Numbered from the stretch's first letter, positions 1 through 9,839 are shown. The stretch is DNA of 64,000 nt from Paraburkholderia rhynchosiae (GCF_002879865.1 NZ_PNXY01000027.1:29531-93530), one strand, 5' to 3'. The notes: generated by a model from the sequence alone, not told the origin. Numbers and translations: made by a program.

Positions 1-624
1 GTCGTGATTACGCAGTTGCAGCCGATCAGCGTGATCTTCACCACGTCGGAAGACAATCTGCAGCAGATTATCGAGCAGACGCAAGGCGGCGCGAAGCTCT
101 CCGTCACGGCCTACGACCGCAGCAACACCACATCGCTCGAAGGCGGCGCGCTGGAGACGCTCGACAACCAGATCGACACCACTACCGGCACCGTCAAGCT
201 GCGCGCGATCTTCCAGAACAGCAAGAGCCTGCTGTTCCCGAATCAGTTCGTGAATACGCGCTTGCTCGTCAATACGATCAAGGACGCGGTGATCGTGCCG
301 ACCTCCGCCGTGCTCAACGGCTCGATGGGTCAGTTCGTATACGTCGTCAAACCCGATAACAGCGTGACCGTACGCCCCGTGAAGATCGGTCCCGTGGATG
401 GCGAGCGCACCAGCATCAAGTCGGGCCTGCAAGTGGGCGAGCGCGTTGTGATCGACGGTTCGGACCGCCTCAAAGAAGGCGCGAAAATCACCATTCCGGC
501 CGACAAACCACGCGGCGCAAGCGGGGCCCGCGGTTCAAGCAGTGCAAGCGGCGCGGCGGCGGCCTCGGGTGCATCGGGCGCGCGCGCGCATCACGGCAAG
601 CACGCGGCGCAAGCCTCGCAATAA
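1..624 (+). CDS. mdtA: RND efflux periplasmic adaptor MdtA, C-terminal part
   Basis: This is the last ~207 residues of a membrane fusion protein; the reading frame is open at the window edge, so the true start lies upstream. The visible part covers the end of the lipoyl/beta-barrel region and the membrane-proximal domain, with the typical TQLQPISVIF and LDNQIDTTTGTVKLRA stretches of MdtA/AcrA-type adaptors. The family links an inner-membrane RND pump to an outer-membrane channel. The last ~35 residues are a Gly/Ala/Ser/His-rich low-complexity tail that I would not expect in Escherichia coli MdtA. mdtB starts 18 bases downstream, so the genes are almost certainly one operon. Family assignment is secure; the drug substrates cannot be read from sequence. 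Confidence 0.93.
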   Translation, partial: VVITQLQPISVIFTTSEDNLQQIIEQTQGGAKLSVTAYDRSNTTSLEGGALETLDNQIDTTTGTVKLRAIFQNSKSLLFPNQFVNTRLLVNTIKDAVIVPTSAVLNGSMGQFVYVVKPDNSVTVRPVKIGPVDGERTSIKSGLQVGERVVIDGSDRLKEGAKITIPADKPRGASGARGSSSASGAAAASGASGARAHHGKHAAQASQ

Positions 625-642
625 AGGCACGGCACTTACCGC

Positions 643-3600
643 ATGAATCCATCCCGCGCCTTTATTCTGCGTCCCGTCGGCACCGCGCTGCTGATGGCAG
701 CGATCATGCTGGTCGGCCTCGTCGCGCTGCGCTTTTTGCCGCTGTCCGCGCTGCCCGAAGTCGACTATCCGACGATCCAGGTGCAGACGTTCTATCCAGG
801 CGCGAGCCCGGACGTGATGACCTCGTCCGTCACCGCGCCGCTCGAGCGCCAGTTCGGACAGATGCCGTCGCTGAATCAGATGTCGTCGCAAAGCTCGGCC
901 GGCTCGTCGATCATCACGCTGCAGTTCAGTCTGGATCTGCCGCTCGATATCGCCGAGCAGGAAGTGCAGGCCGCGATCAACGCGGCGGGCAATCTGCTGC
1001 CGTCGGACCTGCCCGCCCCGCCGATCTACGCAAAGGTGAACCCTGCCGACGCGCCGATCATCACGCTCGCCATTACGTCAAAAACACTGCCGCTCACGCA
1101 GGTTCAGGATCTCGCCGACACGCGTCTCGCGCAGAAGATCTCGCAGGTCGGGGGCGTGGGTCTGGTGAGCCTGTCGGGCGGCCAGCGTCCGGCCGTGCGG
1201 ATCCAGGCGAACCCGCGCGCGCTCGCCGCATACGGCCTGAATCTGGACGATCTGCGCACCACGATCTCGAACCTGAACGTCAATACGCCCAAGGGCAACT
1301 TCGACGGCCCCACACGCAACTACACGATCAACGCGAACGACCAGCTGACCGACGCCGACGCGTACAGGAGCGCGGTGGTCGCGTACAAGAGCGGCCGCGC
1401 GGTGATGCTGACCGACGTCGCCACCATCGTGCAGGGCGCGGAAAACACCAAGCTCGGCGCATGGGTCGACGGCACGCCCGCGATCATCCTGAACGTGCAG
1501 CGCCAGCCCGGCGCGAACGTGATTCAGGTCGTGGACAGCATCAAGAAACTGCTGCCGCAGTTGCAGCAGGCGCTGCCCGCCGCGCTCGACGTGCAGATCG
1601 TCACTGACCGCACCACCACGATCCGCGCTTCCGTGCGGGACGTGCAGTTCGAACTGGCAATGTCGGTCGTGCTCGTCGTGCTCGTCATGTACCTGTTCCT
1701 CGCCAATATTTACGCGACGATCATTCCGAGCCTGTCCGTGCCGCTCTCGTTGATCGGCACGCTCGCCGTGATGTATCTGTGCGGCTTCTCGCTGGATAAC
1801 TTGTCGCTAATGGCGCTGACGATCGCGACCGGCTTCGTGGTCGACGACGCGATCGTGATGATCGAGAACATCGCGCGCTATGTCGAAGAAGGTGAAGCGC
1901 CGCTCGAAGCCGCGCTAAAAGGTTCGAAGCAGATCGGCTTCACGATCATTTCGCTGACCGTTTCGCTGATCGCCGTGCTGATTCCGCTGCTCTTCATGGG
2001 CGACGTGGTCGGCCGCCTGTTCCATGAATTCGCGATCACGCTCGCCGTGACCATCGTGATCTCGGCAATCGTGTCGCTCACACTCGTGCCAATGATGTGC
2101 GCGAAGCTGCTGCGCCACACGCCGCCGCACGACAGCCACCGCTTCGAGGCACGCGCACACCGCGCCATCGACTGGGTGATCGCCCGTTACGCGGTCGCGC
2201 TCACGTGGGTGCTGAACCGGCAGCGCTCCACGCTTGTCGTCGCGGTGCTGACGCTCGTGCTGACGGCGCTGCTGTATGTGTTCATTCCGAAGGGCTTCTT
2301 TCCGGTGCAGGATACCGGTGTGATCCAGGCCATCACACAGGCGCCGCAGTCGGTGTCGTATGCGTCGATGGCCGAGCGCCAGCAGGAGTTGGCCGCTCAG
2401 ATTCTCAAGAACCCTGACGTGGAAAGCCTGACCTCGTTCATCGGCGTGGACGGCAGCAATATCACGCTTAACAGCGGCCGCATGCTGATCAATCTCAAGC
2501 CGCGCGACGACCGCAGCAATACGGCGAGCGAAGTCATCCGGCAGCTGCAAGGTGACGTCGCGCATATTGCCGGCGCATCGCTGTACATGCAGCCGGTGCA
2601 GGATCTGACGATCGATTCGACCGTGAGCCCCACGCAGTACCAGTTCATGCTGACCGACCCGAACATGAGCGAATTCACGACGTGGGTGCCGAAGCTCATC
2701 GAACGGTTGAAGCAGTCGCCGGAACTCGCGGATATCGCCACCGACCTGCAGGACAACGGCCAGTCGGTCTACGTCGAGATCGACCGCGCCACTGCGTCGC
2801 GTTACGGCATCACGCCGGCCACCGTCGACAGTGCGCTGTACGACGCGTTCGGCCAGCGCATCGTCTCGACCATCTTCACGCAATCGAACCAGTATCGCGT
2901 GATTCTGGAAGCGCAGCCGTCGATGCAGCACTACACCGAGTCGCTGAATTCCATCTATCTGCCCTCTTCCACTTCGTCGGGCGGCCAGGTGCCGCTCTCG
3001 GCAATCGCGAAGTTCATCGAGAAGCCCGCGCCGCTGCTCGTCACGCACCTGAGCCAGTTCCCCGCGACCACCGTGTCGTTCAACCTGGCGCCGGGTTCGT
3101 CGCTCGGCGCGGCCGTCAAGGCGATCGAGCAGGCGGAAAAGGACATCGGCTTGCCGGCGTCGTTCCAGACGCGCTATCAGGGCGCGGCGCTGGCGTTCCA
3201 GGCGTCGCTGTCGAATGAACTGTTTCTGATTCTCGCGGCCATCGTCACCATGTATATCGTGCTCGGCGTCCTGTACGAAAGCTTCATTCACCCGATCACG
3301 ATTCTGTCGACGCTGCCGTCCGCGGGGGTCGGCGCATTGCTCGCGTTGCTCATTACCGGCCACGATCTCGACATCATCGGGATTATCGGCATCGTGCTGC
3401 TGATCGGCATCGTGAAGAAGAACGCGATCATGATGATCGACTTCGCGCTCTACGCCGAACGCGAGGAAGGCAAGGCGCCGCGCGAAGCGATTTACCAGGC
3501 GTGCCTGCTGCGCTTCCGGCCGATCCTGATGACTACGCTCGCCGCGCTGCTCGGCGCGCTGCCGCTGATGCTGGGCACTGGCGCCGGTTCGGAATTGCGC

Positions 3601-3777
3601 CGGCCGCTGGGTATCGCGATTGCCGGCGGTCTGATCGTGAGCCAGTTGCTGACGCTCTTCACCACGCCGGTCATCTATCTCGCGTTCGATTCATTGGCCC
3701 GCCGCACGCGTGAGCGCTTTAACCGCGGCGGTCCGTCCGCGGGCGCGACGCCACCGGCCACGGATGCAGGGAGCTGA
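643..3777 (+). CDS. mdtB: Multidrug efflux RND transporter permease, MdtB type
   Basis: At 1044 residues this is a full-length HAE1-family RND pump, close in size to E. coli MdtB (about 1040). The N-terminal transmembrane helix is followed by the porter motif LPEVDYPTIQVQTFYPGASP, the central membrane block with DNLSLMALTIATGFVVDDAIVM (the two adjacent Asp residues are the proton-relay pair), a second porter half and a C-terminal membrane block with GIVKKNAIMMIDFA. It sits in the inner membrane and is expected to work with MdtA and MdtC as a mixed trimer. The next gene, mdtC, begins 4 bases after its stop. No outer-membrane channel gene follows the operon in this window, so the channel must be encoded elsewhere. 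Confidence 0.95.
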   Translation: MNPSRAFILRPVGTALLMAAIMLVGLVALRFLPLSALPEVDYPTIQVQTFYPGASPDVMTSSVTAPLERQFGQMPSLNQMSSQSSAGSSIITLQFSLDLPLDIAEQEVQAAINAAGNLLPSDLPAPPIYAKVNPADAPIITLAITSKTLPLTQVQDLADTRLAQKISQVGGVGLVSLSGGQRPAVRIQANPRALAAYGLNLDDLRTTISNLNVNTPKGNFDGPTRNYTINANDQLTDADAYRSAVVAYKSGRAVMLTDVATIVQGAENTKLGAWVDGTPAIILNVQRQPGANVIQVVDSIKKLLPQLQQALPAALDVQIVTDRTTTIRASVRDVQFELAMSVVLVVLVMYLFLANIYATIIPSLSVPLSLIGTLAVMYLCGFSLDNLSLMALTIATGFVVDDAIVMIENIARYVEEGEAPLEAALKGSKQIGFTIISLTVSLIAVLIPLLFMGDVVGRLFHEFAITLAVTIVISAIVSLTLVPMMCAKLLRHTPPHDSHRFEARAHRAIDWVIARYAVALTWVLNRQRSTLVVAVLTLVLTALLYVFIPKGFFPVQDTGVIQAITQAPQSVSYASMAERQQELAAQILKNPDVESLTSFIGVDGSNITLNSGRMLINLKPRDDRSNTASEVIRQLQGDVAHIAGASLYMQPVQDLTIDSTVSPTQYQFMLTDPNMSEFTTWVPKLIERLKQSPELADIATDLQDNGQSVYVEIDRATASRYGITPATVDSALYDAFGQRIVSTIFTQSNQYRVILEAQPSMQHYTESLNSIYLPSSTSSGGQVPLSAIAKFIEKPAPLLVTHLSQFPATTVSFNLAPGSSLGAAVKAIEQAEKDIGLPASFQTRYQGAALAFQASLSNELFLILAAIVTMYIVLGVLYESFIHPITILSTLPSAGVGALLALLITGHDLDIIGIIGIVLLIGIVKKNAIMMIDFALYAEREEGKAPREAIYQACLLRFRPILMTTLAALLGALPLMLGTGAGSELRRPLGIAIAGGLIVSQLLTLFTTPVIYLAFDSLARRTRERFNRGGPSAGATPPATDAGS

Positions 3778-3781
3778 TGCG

Positions 3782-6700
3782 ATGAACCTGTCGCGTCCGT
3801 TTATTTCGCGCCCGGTCGCGACTACGCTGCTGGCGATCGGCATCGCGTTGTCCGGCATTTTTGCGTTCACGAAGCTGCCGGTCGCGCCGCTGCCGCAAGT
3901 CGATTTCCCAACCATTTCGATCCAGGCGTCGTTGCCGGGCGCGAGCCCGAACACGGTGGCGACCAGCGTGGCCAGCCCGCTCGAACGGCATCTGGGCTCG
4001 ATTGCGGACGTCACCGAAATGACGTCGATGAGTTCGGTCGGCTCCACGCGCATCACGATGCAGTTCGGCCTGAACCGCAATATCGACGGCGCGGCGCGCG
4101 ATGTGCAAGCGGCGATCAACGCCGCGCGCGCCGATCTGCCGGCGAGCCTGCGCAGCAATCCGACGTATCACAAGGTCAATCCGGCCGATGCGCCGATCAT
4201 GATTCTGGCGCTCACGTCGGATACGCTCACCGCCGGCCAGCTCTACGACTCCGCGGCCACAGTGTTGCAGCAGTCGCTGTCGCAAGTGGAGGGTGTCGGG
4301 GAAGTGGACGTGAGCGGTTCGGCCAACCCGGCTGTGCGCGTCGAACTCGAACCGCAGGCGCTGTTCCACTACGGCATCGGTCTCGAGGACGTGCGCGCGG
4401 CGCTCGCCGCGGCCAACGCGAACAGTCCCAAGGGCTCCATCGAATTCGGCCCGAACCGCGTGCAGATTTATACGAACGACCAGGCGAGCAAGGCGTCGCA
4501 GTATCGCGACCTCGTGATCGCGTATCGCAACGGCTCGGCGGTGAAGCTGTCGGACGTGGCCGAAGTCGTCGATTCGGTGGAAGACCTGCGCAATCTCGGC
4601 CTTTTCAACGGCAAGCGTTCGGTGCTCGTGATTCTGTACCGCCAACCGGGCGCGAACATCATCGAGACCGTGGACCGCGTCACGGCCATGCTGCCGCAAC
4701 TGCATGCGTCGCTGCCCGCCGACGTCGACATCTCGCCCACCTCAGATCGCTCCGTCACGATCCGCTCGTCGCTGAAAGACACAGAGTACACGCTGATGAT
4801 CGCGGTGGCGCTCGTCGTGATGGTCGTGTTCCTGTTCCTGCGCAACTGGCGCGCCACGCTGATTCCGAGCGTGGCCGTCCCGATCTCGATCATCGGCACG
4901 TTCGGCGCAATGTATCTGCTCGGCTTCTCGATCGACAACCTGTCGCTGATGGCCTTGACGATCGCGACCGGCTTCGTGGTCGACGACGCCATCGTAGTGC
5001 TGGAGAACATTTCGCGGCATATCGAGAACGGCGTGCCGCGCATGAAGGCCGCGTTTCTCGGCGCGCGCGAAGTCGGCTTCACGGTGATGTCGATCAGTAT
5101 TTCGCTCGTCGCCGTGTTCCTGCCGATTCTGCTGATGGGCGGCATCGTCGGCCGGCTGTTCCGTGAGTTCGCGCTGACATTGTCGCTTGCCATCGGCGTG
5201 TCGTTGATCGTCTCGCTCACGCTCACGCCGATGATGTGCTCACGCCTTCTGCGCGAGCCGCACGAACAAAAAGAGGAAGGCCGTTTCGGACGCTGGCTGG
5301 AACGCGGCTTCATGTCGATGCAGCGCGGCTACGAACGCACGCTCGGCTGGGCGCTGCTGCATCCGCGCCTGATCCTCGCGATTCTGCTGGCGACCATCGG
5401 TCTCAATATCTGGCTGTATATCATCGTGCCGAAAGGCTTCTTTCCGCAGCAGGACACGGGGCGGCTCGTCGGTGGCATTCAGGCCGATCAGAGCACCTCG
5501 TTTCAGGCCATGAAAGGCAAATTCGCGCAGATGATGGACATTGTCGGCAAGAATCCGGCGGTCGACAGCGTGGTCGGCTTCACGGGCGGACGGCAAACCA
5601 ACTCGGGCTTCATGTTCGTCTCGCTCAAGCCGAAGAGCGAGCGCAAGCTTTCCGCCGATCAGGTGATCCAGCAACTGCGCGCGCCGCTTGGCGACGTCGC
5701 CGGCGCGCGCACTTTCCTGCAATCGGTGCAGGACATTCGCGTGGGCGGGCGGCAATCGAATGCGCAATACCAGTTCACGCTGCTCGCCGATTCCACGCCC
5801 GATCTGTATCTGTGGGGACCGAAGTTGACCGAGGCGCTGCAGGCGCGCCACGAATTGACCGACGTGAACTCCGACCAGCAGCAAGGCGGCCTCGAATCAA
5901 TGGTGACGATCGACCGCGCGAGCGCGGCGCGCCTCGGCATCAAGCCCGCGCAGATCGACAACACGCTGTACGACGCGTTCGGCCAGCGCCAGGTGTCGAC
6001 CATTTACAACCCGTTGAATCAGTATCACGTTGTGATGGAAGTCGCGCCGAAGTACTGGCAGAGCCCGGACATGCTGAAGCAGATCTACATCAGCACGTCG
6101 GGCGGCAGCGCGAGCGGCGCGCAGACCACCAACGCGCCGGCGGGCACCGTGACGAGGTCGAGCGCGTCTTCGTCAACGCCGTCCTCCACGAGCGCTTCGT
6201 CGGGCGGCACGGCGGGCACCACCGCATCGAGCGCGGCGACGATTGCCGCCGATTCGGCCCGCAACCAGGCGATCAACTCGATTGCGACGAGTGGCAAGTC
6301 GAGCGCTTCATCGGGCGCGGCGGTGTCGACGTCGAAGGAAACCATGGTGCCGCTGTCGGCCATTGCGAGCTTCGGGCCCGGCAACACACCGTTGTCGGTG
6401 AATCATCAGAGCCAGTTCGTGGCTTCGACGATCTCGTTCAATCTGCCGCCGGGCGTGTCTTTATCCACGGCGACGCAGGCGATCTACGAGACGATGGCGC
6501 AGATCGGCATGCCGGCGACGATCCACGGCAGTTTCCAGGGCACGGCCCAGGCGTTCCAGCAATCCATGTCGGACCAGCCGATCCTGATTCTGGCCGCGCT
6601 GGCCGCCGTCTATATCGTGCTCGGCATCCTGTACGAAAGCTATATTCACCCGCTGACCATTCTGTCGACGCTGCCCTCGGCGGGCGTCGGTGCGTTGCTG

Positions 6701-7108
6701 GCCTTGCTGCTGTTCAAGACGGAGTTCAGCATCATCGCGCTGATCGGCGTGATTCTGCTGATCGGTATCGTGAAGAAAAACGCGATCATGATGGTGGACT
6801 TCGCGATCGAAGCGTCGCGGCAAGGCCGGTCGTCGCGCGATGCGATTCACGAGGCATGCCTGCTGCGTTTCCGTCCGATCATGATGACCACGTTCGCCGC
6901 GATGCTCGGCGCGTTGCCGCTCGCGTTCGGACGCGGCGAAGGCGCGGAGTTGCGCGCGCCGCTCGGCATTGCGATTGTCGGCGGTCTGATTGTGAGCCAG
7001 ATGCTGACCTTGTACACGACACCGGTGGTTTATCTTTATATGGACCGGATTCGCGTGCGATGGGAGTCGAGAAAGGCTCGTAGAACCGGCATTGCTCCAT
7101 CTGCGTGA
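3782..7108 (+). CDS. mdtC: Multidrug efflux RND transporter permease, MdtC type, with low-complexity insertion
   Basis: The second RND pump subunit has 1108 residues when started at the ATG of MNLSRPFISRPVATTLL; longer in-frame starts overlap mdtB and add no conserved sequence. It has the same architecture as MdtB, with FVVDDAIVVLENISRH as proton-relay motif and GIVKKNAIMMVDFA in the C-terminal membrane block. It is roughly 80 residues longer than E. coli MdtC (about 1025). The extra length is a single block at residues ~772-852, almost entirely Ser, Ala, Thr and Gly, just before the conserved VPLSAIASFG strand. By comparison with AcrB this is the end of the C-terminal docking subdomain. The frame is open throughout the insertion and the 3' half is normal, so the gene looks functional. 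Confidence 0.93.
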   Translation: MNLSRPFISRPVATTLLAIGIALSGIFAFTKLPVAPLPQVDFPTISIQASLPGASPNTVATSVASPLERHLGSIADVTEMTSMSSVGSTRITMQFGLNRNIDGAARDVQAAINAARADLPASLRSNPTYHKVNPADAPIMILALTSDTLTAGQLYDSAATVLQQSLSQVEGVGEVDVSGSANPAVRVELEPQALFHYGIGLEDVRAALAAANANSPKGSIEFGPNRVQIYTNDQASKASQYRDLVIAYRNGSAVKLSDVAEVVDSVEDLRNLGLFNGKRSVLVILYRQPGANIIETVDRVTAMLPQLHASLPADVDISPTSDRSVTIRSSLKDTEYTLMIAVALVVMVVFLFLRNWRATLIPSVAVPISIIGTFGAMYLLGFSIDNLSLMALTIATGFVVDDAIVVLENISRHIENGVPRMKAAFLGAREVGFTVMSISISLVAVFLPILLMGGIVGRLFREFALTLSLAIGVSLIVSLTLTPMMCSRLLREPHEQKEEGRFGRWLERGFMSMQRGYERTLGWALLHPRLILAILLATIGLNIWLYIIVPKGFFPQQDTGRLVGGIQADQSTSFQAMKGKFAQMMDIVGKNPAVDSVVGFTGGRQTNSGFMFVSLKPKSERKLSADQVIQQLRAPLGDVAGARTFLQSVQDIRVGGRQSNAQYQFTLLADSTPDLYLWGPKLTEALQARHELTDVNSDQQQGGLESMVTIDRASAARLGIKPAQIDNTLYDAFGQRQVSTIYNPLNQYHVVMEVAPKYWQSPDMLKQIYISTSGGSASGAQTTNAPAGTVTRSSASSSTPSSTSASSGGTAGTTASSAATIAADSARNQAINSIATSGKSSASSGAAVSTSKETMVPLSAIASFGPGNTPLSVNHQSQFVASTISFNLPPGVSLSTATQAIYETMAQIGMPATIHGSFQGTAQAFQQSMSDQPILILAALAAVYIVLGILYESYIHPLTILSTLPSAGVGALLALLLFKTEFSIIALIGVILLIGIVKKNAIMMVDFAIEASRQGRSSRDAIHEACLLRFRPIMMTTFAAMLGALPLAFGRGEGAELRAPLGIAIVGGLIVSQMLTLYTTPVVYLYMDRIRVRWESRKARRTGIAPSA

Positions 7109-7194
7109 TGGCGCTGCGTCGTGCATCCGCGGCGCACTGCTGATCAAAGAATCAGAGCCCGCCGCGCAATGTCAGGTCGCCGGTGCACGCGGCC

Positions 7195-7659
7195 TCAAAG
7201 GTTCTGCTCCATCGCCAGCAGAAAAATCCGCTGCCATTGCCTTGCCTGCCGCGCATTGTGCATAGGCAACAGCCACACGCCGCGTGCGGCGTCTTTGACC
7301 TTGAGCGCGACCTGCCATTGCGCCTCTCGACGCTGCACGTCGGCGCCAAGCAAATCGGCAAAAATATACGCGCCCTGCTCTGCGCCAAGACGAATCTCAC
7401 ATAGACGCTTGCCCGACGCGAGCCGCACCGAGCCCCAACTGCCGTCGAGCTGATGCGTCCAGTCGCCTTCGCGAAGGTTCGGCGCCACCTCTTTGCGGCG
7501 GCGCCACCAGTAAGCAACAGCGGCAATCAGCAGCAACGCGGCCAGCACCGCGACGCCGACGGCCACCGCCATGCCGAAAGCTGCCTGCAGCGCATCGAAC
7601 ACGCGCACCGCCCCGTACACCAGCGCGATCAGCGCCAACAGTCCAACCAGAATCGGCAT
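7195..7659 (-). CDS. Membrane protein of unknown function, two helices plus soluble domain
   Basis: A 154-residue protein I cannot assign to a family. Residues ~1-25 and ~27-50 form two hydrophobic helices, followed by a basic cluster (WWRRRKE) that should sit in the cytoplasm. The remaining ~100 residues form a soluble domain rich in Trp, Gln and Arg. The ATG at the upstream end is the first in frame and begins directly with hydrophobic sequence. It lies 23 bases downstream of the peroxiredoxin stop on the same strand and is convergent with mdtC, so it may be cotranscribed with the peroxiredoxin gene. Confidence 0.6.
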   Translation of the reverse strand: MPILVGLLALIALVYGAVRVFDALQAAFGMAVAVGVAVLAALLLIAAVAYWWRRRKEVAPNLREGDWTHQLDGSWGSVRLASGKRLCEIRLGAEQGAYIFADLLGADVQRREAQWQVALKVKDAARGVWLLPMHNARQARQWQRIFLLAMEQNL

Positions 7660-7682
7660 TGCGAGCTCTCGACAAAAAATCC

Positions 7683-8246
7683 CTAAGGCTGCTTATGCGC
7701 CGCGGCCCAATTCTTCACGGCCTTCAAGGTGTTCTCGACGTGCTTCTCCGGTGAAAGGCTCGTGTACTCGTAGATGATCTTGCCGTCCGGCGCGATCACG
7801 TACGACACGCGATTGGCCATCGAACTATGCATCGGGAAACCGGCGTCGTATGCGCCGATGACCTTCGACTCCGCGTCCGCCGCAACGGGGAATTTACTGC
7901 GGCACTCGCTTACGGAGAACTTCGTCAACGTGGCGATGTTGTCGTGCGAGACACCAATCACACTTGCGCCGTATTTCTTGTACTCGTCCACCGCTTCGGC
8001 GAATTCATGTGCTTCGATCGTGCAGCCCTTCGTGAAAGCCGCCGGATAGAAGTACAGCACGACCGGCCCTTTCTTCAGCTCGTCGGCAAGCGAATACGTG
8101 TACGTCTTGCCGCCAAGCGATGCTTGCGCGGTGAACTGCGGAGCCGCATCGCCGGGCTTGAGCGTCGCGCAAGCCGTCAACGAATACGCTGCAAGCGCCA
8201 CCGAGACGGCAGCCGCCAGCGCCGCCGGTATGAGTTTTCTCTTCAT
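7683..8246 (-). CDS. Peroxiredoxin (AhpC/TSA, Bcp-like) with lipoprotein-type signal
   Basis: I start this 187-residue protein at MKRKLIPAAL rather than at the longer in-frame ORF, because the upstream 27 residues are Arg-rich and precede a clean signal peptide. The signal ends in a lipobox (LTAC, Cys26), suggesting membrane anchoring in the periplasm. The thioredoxin-fold domain has the peroxidatic cysteine in FTKGCT (Cys75) and a second cysteine at Cys115 (SECRSKFP) that could resolve it. The family reduces hydroperoxides with thiol donors. Bcp-type peroxiredoxins are normally cytoplasmic, so export is the unusual point. The neighbouring small membrane protein follows at 23 bases. Confidence 0.85.
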   Translation of the reverse strand: MKRKLIPAALAAAVSVALAAYSLTACATLKPGDAAPQFTAQASLGGKTYTYSLADELKKGPVVLYFYPAAFTKGCTIEAHEFAEAVDEYKKYGASVIGVSHDNIATLTKFSVSECRSKFPVAADAESKVIGAYDAGFPMHSSMANRVSYVIAPDGKIIYEYTSLSPEKHVENTLKAVKNWAAAHKQP

Positions 8247-8430
8247 CTGCTGATCCTTTGAGCGTCGATACGCACGGTTGCCGACACGAGTCCACGGCCG
8301 CGCTGCCCGGCCCGCATGAAGCGGCATCGAGTGACATCATGCGGGATCGAGCGGCGGCCTCACGCTCTATTGGACCACGTACCCGGCAAATACGTGCGGA
8401 CGCGTCGCAGGATGCAAACGTTGTCGGCGA

Positions 8431-9768
8431 TCAGGCGGCCGCTTCCTCGACATGCGCGCCGAACCACGCTGCCGCGGACAGGTTGAGCTCGGCCAGCACC
8501 TCCGGCGTCAGCGCGGCGAAACCGGGCGGCGCATCGGGACCGATCGCGATCGATGCCGCGTCCGCGCCCTCGCCGGCCGCCTCCGCGATGCGCAACAACG
8601 TCCCGAGCGGCCCGGAGCGCGAGACGATTGCCTCGCGAATCTGCGGCGCGAGGCCGAGCTTTTCGAGCACGGCCTTCGGCGTGCTGCCCAGCAGCACGTG
8701 CACCAGAGAAAAGATTCCGGTCATGAATGCGGCATCGGTGAATTCGTCGTCGGCGGGACGCATCCAGCCTGCCGCCAGTTCCATGAAGCGCGAGCGGGTG
8801 CCGGCCAGTTGCACGAGCGGATCGGCGCGCCACGGCAGATCGCCGCTGTCCGCGTAAAGCAGCAGTTGCGCCCAGCGCGCAATCTGCCGCGTGCCTGTGG
8901 CGATGATCGCCTCGCGCAACGACGCGATGTTGCGCCCCAGACCGAACGCGCTGGAGTTCACGAGGCGCAGCAATTGCACGACCACGCTCGGATTCAGCTT
9001 CAGTTCGGCTTCGAGTTCGATAATGCCCGCATCGCGCGACAGCAGCGCGAGCAGACGCAGCAACGCGGGGCGCGGCGAGCGGTTGCGCGGCGCGGCCAGC
9101 ACCTGCGGGCGCGCGAAAAAGTATCCCTGGAACAGATCGAAGCCGAGTTCGCGAGCGAGCGCGAAGTCCTCGCGCGTCTCGATTTTTTCGGCGATCAGCG
9201 TCTTGCCGTGGCCGCGCATGGCCGCGGCGAGTTCCGCGAGATGCGCACGCCCGGTTTGCAGGAAGTCGATCTTGACGATGTCCGCATGCGGCAGCATGGC
9301 GAGCAGTTCGTCCGAGAGTTCGGTCACGTCGTCGAGCGCGACCTGGAAACCGGTGCGGCGCAGCTCGGTCAGCCGGCGTGCGAGTTGCGCGTCGAACTTC
9401 ACGGTTTCGAGGATTTCGAGCACGAAGCGCTCAGGCGGCATCACGTGGACGATGTCGTCGAAGAGCATCGCCCGGTCGATATTGACGAAGCCGCGATGCT
9501 GCCCAAGTACGGCGGGCACACCGATCCCGCCGAGCGCGCGCGCCACCACCTGCGCCGTCGCCTGAGCGTCGTCGGTGACTTCGGCATAGTTGTGCGCGCC
9601 GGCTCGAAACAGCAATTCGTACGCGTTGAGCGCACCCTCGCGATCGAGGATCGGCTGCCGGCCCAGGTAGACGAACTGCGCGGCGGACGCCGGGTCGGCA
9701 TCCTCGCCGGATGAGTCGCGCACCTCGATGCGCCGGCCGGCGGCCCGGACCAAATGAAGTTCAGACAT
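8431..9768 (-). CDS. EAL-HDOD (YuxH-type) signalling protein, EAL degenerate
   Basis: The 445-residue protein has an N-terminal EAL-like domain (residues ~30-240) and a C-terminal HDOD domain (~240-420). The EAL signature is replaced by YELLF and the catalytic DDFG-type motif reads LDDVTE, while the KID motif (VKIDF) and QGYFFARP are kept. This is the usual YuxH pattern, in which c-di-GMP hydrolysis is lost or doubtful and the domain acts in binding or scaffolding. The HDOD part has the helical motif LRLVNSSAFGL. It is divergent from the PAS-GGDEF-EAL gene across a 296-base intergenic region. A second EAL-HDOD gene with the same organisation lies 3.8 kb away, so duplication is plausible. Confidence 0.9.
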   Translation of the reverse strand: MSELHLVRAAGRRIEVRDSSGEDADPASAAQFVYLGRQPILDREGALNAYELLFRAGAHNYAEVTDDAQATAQVVARALGGIGVPAVLGQHRGFVNIDRAMLFDDIVHVMPPERFVLEILETVKFDAQLARRLTELRRTGFQVALDDVTELSDELLAMLPHADIVKIDFLQTGRAHLAELAAAMRGHGKTLIAEKIETREDFALARELGFDLFQGYFFARPQVLAAPRNRSPRPALLRLLALLSRDAGIIELEAELKLNPSVVVQLLRLVNSSAFGLGRNIASLREAIIATGTRQIARWAQLLLYADSGDLPWRADPLVQLAGTRSRFMELAAGWMRPADDEFTDAAFMTGIFSLVHVLLGSTPKAVLEKLGLAPQIREAIVSRSGPLGTLLRIAEAAGEGADAASIAIGPDAPPGFAALTPEVLAELNLSAAAWFGAHVEEAAA

Positions 9769-9839
9769 GTATCATCGGTGCAGCTTTCGAAGAGTTGCGC
9801 GGCAGCGGCGCACCGTCACCGCACAAGGGGTTTGCCGTA

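Noticed and set aside
1915..3363. 482-codon open frame on the minus strand inside mdtB
   Set aside because: Antisense shadow of a conserved RND gene; composition is Arg/His/Gln-rich with no domain, typical of GC-rich DNA.
5236..7083. 615-codon open frame overlapping mdtC in another frame
   Set aside because: Arg/His/Ala-rich translation without any family motif; mdtC explains the region.
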